The notes under the pieces were generated by a model. The model did no database searches. It was not told the origin of the DNA and saw only the letters and a program-made list of their open reading frames with translations. A stretch of DNA of 64,000 bases. It comes from Gadus chalcogrammus (lineage: Eukaryota; Chordata; Actinopteri; Gadiformes; Gadidae). A program made the translations under genes and the position numbers. The stretch covers positions 17,620,984 to 17,684,983 of the forward strand of contig NC_079413.1 in assembly GCF_026213295.1 (NCBI RefSeq), in the 5' to 3' direction. How positions within the stretch are numbered: position 1 is the first letter of the stretch; the number at the start of each line of letters is the position of its first letter. Positions 57,195-64,000 of this stretch are shown here, one piece after another.

Positions 57195-57425
57195 GACTGG
57201 TATTCTCCTCATCACCTGGTTAAAGTCACTCCGTCTGATCCTGAGTCATCGTGGATTGGTATTCTCCTCATCACCTGGTTAAAGTAACGCTGTCTGAGTC
57301 ATCGCGGACTGGTATTCTCCTCATCAATTGGTTAAAGTAACTGTCTGAGTTATCGTCGGACTGGTATTCTCCTCATCACCTGGTTAAAGTCACTCTGTCT
57401 GAGTCATCGATGGATTGGTATTCTG
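57195..57425. repeat. Minisatellite, about 52-bp unit
   Basis: Five copies containing GGTATTCTCCTCATCACCTG, GTTAAAGT and CTGAGTCATCG. Confidence 0.93.
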
Positions 57426-57625
57426 CACAGAGAGCGGCCTCTCTTTAGAACTCAGAGCCCAGAGCCCAGAGCCCAGAGTATTAATAGTCGGTCTGACACA
57501 TCGATAACTGTCGGACTGAGTTCTGCTCCAGACTGCGCCATGAGACACTTTCACAAACCCAATTTAGAGGTGATTTATGAAGGCTTGTTTCTTTTCACTC
57601 TTCACTAATATAGACATAAATTACA

Positions 57626-57756
57626 CACAAACACACACACAGGCACGCACACGCACACATTACACACACACCCTCGCTCATGCACACACACTCACACTCA
57701 CACAAGCACACAAGCAAGCATTTGAACAAATACAAATATAAACACAAACGCACATG

Positions 57757-57793
<37 letters not shown>

Positions 57794-57803
57794 ACGTACA
57801 CAT

Positions 57804-57879
<76 letters not shown>

Positions 57880-58030
57880 CCTAGAATCTAAGACTAGACA
57901 CTTGTTTGATCAATCCTTCCTGAGTGATAATGAGGTGCTTCTTGAGGACACACACACACACACACAAATGCACTCACATGCACATGCACAGACCATCACA
58001 TACACGCACACACCCACACCCACACACACT
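57626..58030. repeat. (AC)n microsatellite cluster
   Basis: Interrupted AC, pure AC at about 57808-57875, and a second block at 57948-58030. Confidence 0.95.
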
Positions 58031-58079
58031 AGTAAGTTCACCAAAGCGATTACAGTGAGTTCAGAAGCCTGTCATTAAA

Positions 58080-58950
58080 GAGCATTCTTGAGCATCTTGT
58101 TGAAGGAGGTCTACATTTAGCCTGCAGACATCTGGGGAGCGAACCCAGTATCTGTTGGCAGATCATACACAAGGGGTGCGGCACGGAACTCTGGGCCCCA
58201 CATTCAAGGGTCACACATCTCAACCAGTAAGCAACGTGCTACTCATGCTATTACGGTATTAACCAGTTTACCAGAATGCATCATTCAACCAGAATATGGA
58301 TTTGTGCTTTTGTCTGCACTCACAGCAGTGTTGGAAATGTCAGCACACCATATGGTTTCTGTGTTATACTTGTTTGAGGTCTTGCCTTGGCATATAAATA
58401 TGCAGTTAAAATGAGGATGCTTGCTCTATGTTTGTTCATGGTGATGGAACTACATACAGCTAAGAATCTGCAATCGTATGGTTTGCACTGTTGGAATCGA
58501 GTCGCATCTGTTATATGACGTACAGTGTGTAGCTAGTGTTAAACAGACTGTCATGGTGTACCGTTTGTGTACTGAAAAATGTGTCAGTTTCTGTCAATAG
58601 TGTGTAACAGATTGACATATAATGCATAGTTTGTGTCGATAGTGTGCAACAGATTGTCATATGAGGTATAGTTTGTGTAGATGGTGTGAAACAGGAACAG
58701 AGCCTCTCCCCCATCACAAGCACGAGTGATGCTGCCGCTGCGAGGTCATCCCAGAGTCTCTGGTCGGCGGCCTGTGTGAACGCGTTGTGGTGATGTTGTG
58801 TTTCTGTGTGAACGTTGTCGTGGTGATGTTGTGTTTTTGGCCGTCTGTTTTGGGCCGGGAGGGCGTCTGTGTTGTCACTTCCACACGTGTCTCTTAAACC
58901 CTCTGACCCGTCTCCTCAGGAAACAGCATCGGAGACACACATGTTTCACA
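58080..58950. other. Intergenic, no gene recognised
   Basis: Nothing coding seen. Two to three diverged copies of a TAGTGTGTAACAGATTG-type sequence at 58540-58700 form a weak tandem repeat. Confidence 0.5.
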
Positions 58951-58952
58951 GA

Positions 58953-58954
<2 letters not shown>

Positions 58955-59042
<88 letters not shown>

Positions 59043-59085
59043 GTATACACACACACATATATACCCACACAGACACACACACATT
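58955..59085. repeat. (AC)n microsatellite
   Basis: Pure AC to about 59038, then interrupted. Confidence 0.96.
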
Positions 59086-59359
59086 GCTCTGCTGTTGTCC
59101 ATGCCAGCTGTGTTTGCTCTGAAGGAGGACGGTAGAACGGAGGCTGTCGGCCTGCGTTTTATCTTCAGTAGCTGCTTCCTCCCGTCGCCCTGGGAGACCG
59201 GGCTCTGCCCTTCATCCTTTATCCTCCTCCGGTCCCTCATCCATCCTCCCTGATCACCACTCTGTGTCTCATACTGCCTGGTATTCTAGATTAGAATTCT
59301 AAAGTAGAATACATTCTACTGTATGTTATGAATAACTCATGGGTTCACTGTTTAGACAG

Positions 59360-59522
59360 GTTGATGAAGATGATGATGATGCTGATAATGATGATGATGA
59401 TGATTACGATGATGATGATGTTGTTAAAAAGATGATGATGATGATGGTGATAATGATGATGATGATGATGATGATAATGATGACGATGATGATGATTAAA
59501 ACGATGATGATGAAGATGATGA
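59360..59522. repeat. (GAT)n trinucleotide repeat
   Basis: Imperfect GAT/GAA units over 160 bp. Confidence 0.95.
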
Positions 59523-59749
59523 TGGTCCCTCCCTCTGTTTCCGGGGCCCTGGCTGCTGACCGGAGGACCTCCAGGGGAGCACTAGAGTCAGAAGTGGAGT
59601 CAGGATGACAGCTCATCACAAGGTGAAAAGCTGAATGGATTCTTGTGAAGACGTGATATTATGGTCTGGCTGCAGCCAACAAGGCTTTCTGGGATCTTAT
59701 AGTGTGATTTCAAGACAGCGCTAAGGAGATATTGTTACTGACAGTATCA

Positions 59750-60081
<332 letters not shown>

Positions 60082-60717
60082 GGAGAGTGAGAGCTTTGGT
60101 GAAAAAAGTTGCACTTTTAACCATTTACTCACACAGAATGCTCACTCTGCCCCGCTCACTGTCATGATGTATTTCATAGTCATTGATTGGTGAGTAGGAA
60201 CGAGGTCAGACTGATCAGAAGGTATGGGCTGAAGCACCTCATCTTACCGGATGGTGGCTTGATCAAACTTTAATTAAACCTAGGAATGGTCTAATTATTA
60301 TTCCTTAATTTCGATATGGTTAAAAGCAATAAAGTAGAAATGTATTTGTTAATTATTTTATTGATGATTGCATAACTGCTTACTCTTTAAAGTTACACCA
60401 AATTTCAAAGTTGACTGTTACCAAAAAATGTGGTGGTTCACAGCAACCCCGGTCTAAATGCCACCGTCATTACCTTGTTACCTTACTTTGTTTGAATCAT
60501 CTGAGCTCTGGAACCAATCTGCCCCTCATCCTCCTTCACATGTGGACCTGTGGCTCTGAGAGACTGCAGACGATAAGTCACTATTCTCCTTGTTGATTAT
60601 TGGCAACGTCTATGTTTTTTCGCTTTCTGGTGCGTTGAACAACACGGTGATTTGAATAGTAAGTGTTTTGGTTTATCAAGGTAAAACACACTCAACCATC
60701 TGACGTAAAGACTTACA

Positions 60718-60820
60718 CACCGTCTCTCTTCTACCCTCTATTTCCAAAACACTTGAGAAGGCAGTCTTTGCTCAACTTTCTGCACAAAACGATACCCTGT
60801 TAGACCCTAGTGTTGAATTG
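60718..60820 (+). pseudogene. Non-LTR reverse transcriptase fragment (Rex1-like)
   Basis: Reads VSLLPSISKTLEKAVFAQLS then QNDTLLDPSVE. This is the V-S-L-L-P-x-(L/I)-S-K-x-L-E-(K/R) motif 1 region of fish Rex1/CR1-group LINEs. The GF..GHSTETAL segment that should follow is lost. Confidence 0.65.
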
Positions 60821-60829
60821 TGTTTGCTT

Positions 60830-61560
60830 ATAAAAGTTATTCTGTTGGATGTGATTTGAAGTGAGAAGATGATGGATGGACTCCAGAACTTCCAGGTGGT
60901 GATGGTGGTTTTTCTTCTTCTTAATGCTGGGTTGGTGAAGTACTGATAAATGTAATGCATTCGTTAGCCCACCCACCCAAAATCACCACCAGCCGTCACT
61001 GGTTGGTTCTATCTGGGATGTTAGGATCCAGGGGAGGGTATTGTGCTTCCTGTGGAGGAGCCTTCCCCACTCAATGCTACCAGTAGCCAAACGGCTAGGC
61101 ACACACGTCCATCATAGCAGCCATTTGCAGTATCAGAATAGTACCGCTAGGTGGCCCTGTTTCACAACAAGAGACAATTCTATTATTTACTCTGTGGATC
61201 CGTCTTCTACAGACATAAGGGTTAATAATGGGGCGAAAGCAAATTTAATCGGTGTCAGAGAAGAACATAATGAAAATAGAATTGGTCCAAATAGTCTGGA
61301 GTTTTAACCTGAAATAATCTTTTTGAAAAACGTGGATATTAAAATGCCATGCCCTGAGGACTGATAGGACAGATCTCGCGCAGGGGACACGTGATTGTCA
61401 GAGAAGATGGGCCTGTTCCTCAGATCTTTGACATACTGGTTAACTTGTTTTTACCGGTTCAACCAACAGAGCTCAACAAACAGAAGCAAGTGTCATCATG
61501 TTTGATGAAAGTGTGCAAACAGTCTTAGTGTTCAGTCTCAGGTCACAGTCTGTATTCTAA
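60830..61560. other. Intergenic, no gene recognised
   Basis: No motif, repeat or RNA gene identified by eye. Confidence 0.5.
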
Positions 61561-61623
61561 GGTCATGAAACCATGTTGTATCAGAGACGTACGTCTCTAG
61601 TAATACAACATGGTTTCATGACC
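61561..61623. repeat. Near-perfect 63-bp palindrome
   Basis: Stem GGTCATGAAACCATGTTGTA(T) at 61561-61581 pairs with 61603-61623. The centre AGAGACGTACGTCTCT (61583-61598) is a perfect palindrome by itself. Confidence 0.95.
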
Positions 61624-62026
61624 GTCAAATCAAAAGGTTCATCCCATTCAGAAAATCCCACCATTCATTAAAGAAGTTGAAACATACAGTAAGATGTAAG
61701 ATGTTTGTCTGGTCACCTGGAGAACAACGAAGCCTTCTCAGAGAATCATCAGACTGACAATCCTCAGCACAACGTCAAAAGACAAAGGTTGTGGTGTAGG
61801 AAGTGGTTTCCGGTGTTTCTTGTTCCAGTTACAGGAGATGTGATTCATATCATGAAACTCTAGAGTGTGCAGTGATGGTAGAAGTGGGGGGTCGTGAGGA
61901 ACAAACATCTCTCAGACAACAGTATCTTAAACCTACAAGGATCCTGTAGGCTTGACCTTCAGTGGGGGCTGCACACACTAGACGACTGTAGATGCTACGA
62001 TATAAACTGACTGTGAACCAGCTTTA
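61624..62026. other. Intergenic, no gene recognised
   Basis: Nothing supported beyond the adjoining palindrome and MITE. Confidence 0.5.
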
Positions 62027-63141
62027 AGGGCTGATTATGGTTCCACGTTCACGCAACACAATGACCAAGCAGTCGCTTCAATGTAGTCGTGAACCTTTAT
62101 GGTTCTGCGTCGGGTTTACATGTCACTATGCATGTCTGTGGTAAAGAGAAAACAAATAGTTAGTCTTTATCTTTGCATGCTATTACTCTCCATTGGTCTA
62201 CTACTAGACGTTTCGACTATGGTATGGTATGGATTCTAGCAACTTGAAAGCTGAATACGACTAAAACGATGTTCAACATAGGCTGCAAGTTGGTCATAGC
62301 TGTCCATTCTGGTCATTACATTTGAAGTCTATGATGACCGAACACAAATCGTCAAAAAGGTGACGGCTATGAAGGCAAAAGTTACATGTTTTACCTTCAA
62401 TTTTTTACATACAAACGTATTGCCGGATATTATGGAGTTATGCCGCTTTTCCACTGCATGGTACCAGCTCGACTCGACTCGACTCAGCTCGCATTTTTGG
62501 CGTTTCCACCGCGGTGGAAAACAACATGGTATCTGGTACCTGAAGTGGCTGCTTTTTCTAGTACCGCCTCGCTCTAGGTTCCAAGCGGCTGAGCCGATGC
62601 TAAAAGGTGACGTCGGCAGACGGCCGGCCACTGATTGGCCAGAGAGTGTGACGAAGTCACGAGAGCGACATGGCAACCATGGTGGTAACAGCCATAGCAG
62701 CGCCGCAGCCAACATATTCCACTTCTTCAACATGCCAGCTAATAATAGTAATGTTATCGATGTCCTCCATTGTTGTTATGTGGGTTCTCTCCATGTGTGG
62801 GTTGCGTAGGTGTTGTTTGCGTCGCGTACAAAAATACGTCACAGCCCTTTCGCGCAGCCGACCCCGCCCACGTCCAGGAGGTACTATTTGCGCTGGAAAA
62901 CGACCCGTGCTGCTGCCGTGTCGAGTCGTGTCGAGTCGAGTCGAGTCGAGCTACATGTGCGGTGGAAAAGCGGCATTAGTGGACCAATCACAGCCGTTGC
63001 TGCTGCGACGCCTCAACGCAAGGTTAATATTTTTGGGAGGCGCCCGTCAGGCTCTTGCGGTGGACGAAAGGGGGATCCGCAAGGACGTAACGGGTCCGTA
63101 ACCCCCTTGCGTTGCCTCAACGTGGAACCATAAAGAGCCCT
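62027..63141. mobile_element. MITE with TTA duplication (Harbinger-like), hosting another MITE
   Basis: Terminal inverted repeats AGGGCTgatTATGGTTCCACGTT / rc at 63141, flanked by TTA (62024-62026, 63142-63144). After removal of the inner element it would be about 577 bp. No coding content. Confidence 0.82.
62441..62975. mobile_element. Nested MITE with TTA duplication
   Basis: Terminal inverted repeats TGCCGCTTTTCCAC / GTGGAAAAGCGGCA, flanked by TTA (62438-62440, 62976-62978). Subterminal CGACTCGACTCGACTC and GAGTCGAGTCGAGTC tracts are inverted copies, giving a strong fold-back. 535 bp, non-coding. Confidence 0.88.
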
Positions 63142-63144
63142 TTA

Positions 63145-63215
63145 TGCCGCGTTTCACTGCAGGGTGCGGTACGGTTCAGTTCGCTTCAGTCCGGTAGGGA
63201 GGGGGCGGTATAGCC
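63145..63215. mobile_element. Start of a third MITE, interrupted by a Harbinger element
   Basis: TTA|TGCCGCGTTTCACTGC, then GGTGCGGTACGGTTCAG, resembles the left end of a fish MITE related to the previous one. It breaks off at the Harbinger start; the other end is outside the window. Confidence 0.5.
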
Positions 63216-63218
63216 CAG

Positions 63219-64000
63219 GGCCCCGTTTCCCGATAACGATGGATCTTCGCTCGTACGATCATTCTCCCGATGGATCTTGCGATCCATCGATAATTTCTTT
63301 GGAGCGTTTCCCGAAACTCCTCTTAACGTGAACGCGCATTCGCTGCACTCACGACGTCGTAGGATTGTAACTGTCTACTGACACGGTGCTGAAATGGGCT
63401 CCGTAGGAGGGGGAGACGCAGGAATGTCGCAGAAAAATTATTTTAAAAAGGGTTAAAATATATCCCCATCAAGGACAACAGCAGAGTAGCCTACGAAAAA
63501 AATAGACTGCAATTATATGAATGCTAAAGACATTAAAACACAATTGATTAGGCTTAAACCGACATATATCAGTCCTAATCCTGAATGCACTGTGCGTTTC
63601 ACGGCATTTCCCCCCCTGAAATAATTCCATATGAAAAAAAATTAAAAATAGCTTGTGTGACAACTACATTTATCTTAATGGGCTGATTTCTGAAACATGC
63701 TTTGCACAGCAAAGAGAGCCGACTTAATCTGATTCCGCATAAGGGTTTCCTTGATTGATAATTTGATTGGCTATAAAAGCCCCTCCGGAAATAGGGTAAG
63801 GTATGTATTGATGAGGAATACAACGAAGCCCACCGTCTGGCCCGGTGCATCGTTGAGCGCACCATCGGGAGGTGGAAGTTGCGCTTTAGATGCCTTCACA
63901 AGTCAGGCGGAGGGCTCCAGTTTTCTCCAGCCAAGTCATGCGCCGTGATTTGTGTGACGGCTATGTTGCACAACATTGCAGCTAAGGCTGGGGTGGCATT
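63219..64000 (+). mobile_element. PIF/Harbinger element, third copy, cut by the window end
   Basis: Starts GGCCCCGTTTCCCGATAACG after CAG (63216-63218) and matches the 19160-20669 copy in reverse orientation. A TATAAAAG box is at about 63772. The other end is not in the window. Confidence 0.88.
63809..64000 (+). pseudogene. HARBI1-like transposase C-terminal fragment, partial
   Basis: From GATGAG the frame reads DEEYNEAHRLARCIVERTIG, RWKLRFRCLHKSGGG, LQFSPAKSCAVICVTAMLHN, IAAKAGVA to the window edge. It contains the third catalytic acidic residue region (V-E-R-x-I-G) and the L-H-N motif of Harbinger DDE transposases. The catalytic first two Asp are missing upstream, where 5' non-coding sequence with a TATA-like box joins instead, so it is a deletion derivative. 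Slightly better preserved than the copy at 19761-20070. Confidence 0.85.

Noticed and set aside
62329..63133. Several 100-150-codon frames on both strands
   Set aside because: They lie in the nested MITEs and show no protein family features.

Overview
The window is vertebrate, and almost certainly teleost fish, nuclear DNA. It holds intron-split genes with GT-AG junctions, very dense (CA)n/(GT)n, (CT)n and (GA)n microsatellites, minisatellites, L2-type LINEs with (ATT)n tails, and nested PIF/Harbinger, hAT and TTAA-target DNA transposons. The dinucleotide load would suit a gadiform (cod-like) genome, but that is inference only. There is no bacterial-style operon, CRISPR array or phage.

Three protein-coding genes can be read. 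(1) Positions 13272-34644, + strand: an MPRIP (myosin phosphatase Rho-interacting protein) homologue. It has two PH domains, a very large coiled-coil exon (28034-30394) and small 3' exons ending at a stop at 34642-34644. (2) About 36060-44100, + strand: a short RAI1/TCF20-family chromatin protein ending in an extended PHD finger. It has one large coding exon (36867-38954) and three small ones, with an alternative last exon near 43893. MPRIP and RAI1 also lie in the same chromosome band in human (17p11.2), which supports RAI1 over TCF20. (3) 46010-52216, - strand: an SBK-family (SH3-binding-domain kinase) Ser/Thr kinase in three coding exons, with a probable non-coding first exon near 56160-56460. 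The second and third genes are tail to tail, with candidate poly(A) signals about 40 bp apart near 44100.

Layout: 1-2397, intergenic with a large microsatellite. 2400-13050, a 10.65-kb Harbinger-type element flanked by CTG duplications; it contains inverted repeats, a C48-protease-like exon, a 7.1-kb TTAA-flanked palindromic element, a hAT copy inside one palindrome arm, a MITE and a decayed hAT transposase. Its right end lies only about 220 bp upstream of the mprip start codon. 13272-34644, mprip, with a Harbinger copy (19160-20669) and an L2 copy (about 23830-26226) in introns. 35000-44100, the rai1-like gene, with an L2 copy carrying a 785-codon open frame in its 3' region. 44100-56460, the sbk kinase, whose intron carries a hAT nested inside another hAT. 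56500-61560, microsatellite-rich intergenic DNA. 61560-64000, a hairpin, two nested TTA-flanked MITEs, the start of a further MITE, and a third Harbinger copy that runs off the window while encoding the transposase C-terminus.

The three genes do not form a pathway. MPRIP acts on actomyosin, the RAI1-like protein on chromatin, and SBK is a poorly characterised kinase. The most unusual content is structural: the nested transposon series with recoverable target duplications, the giant palindrome, and small tandem duplications across splice junctions of mprip and the rai1-like gene.
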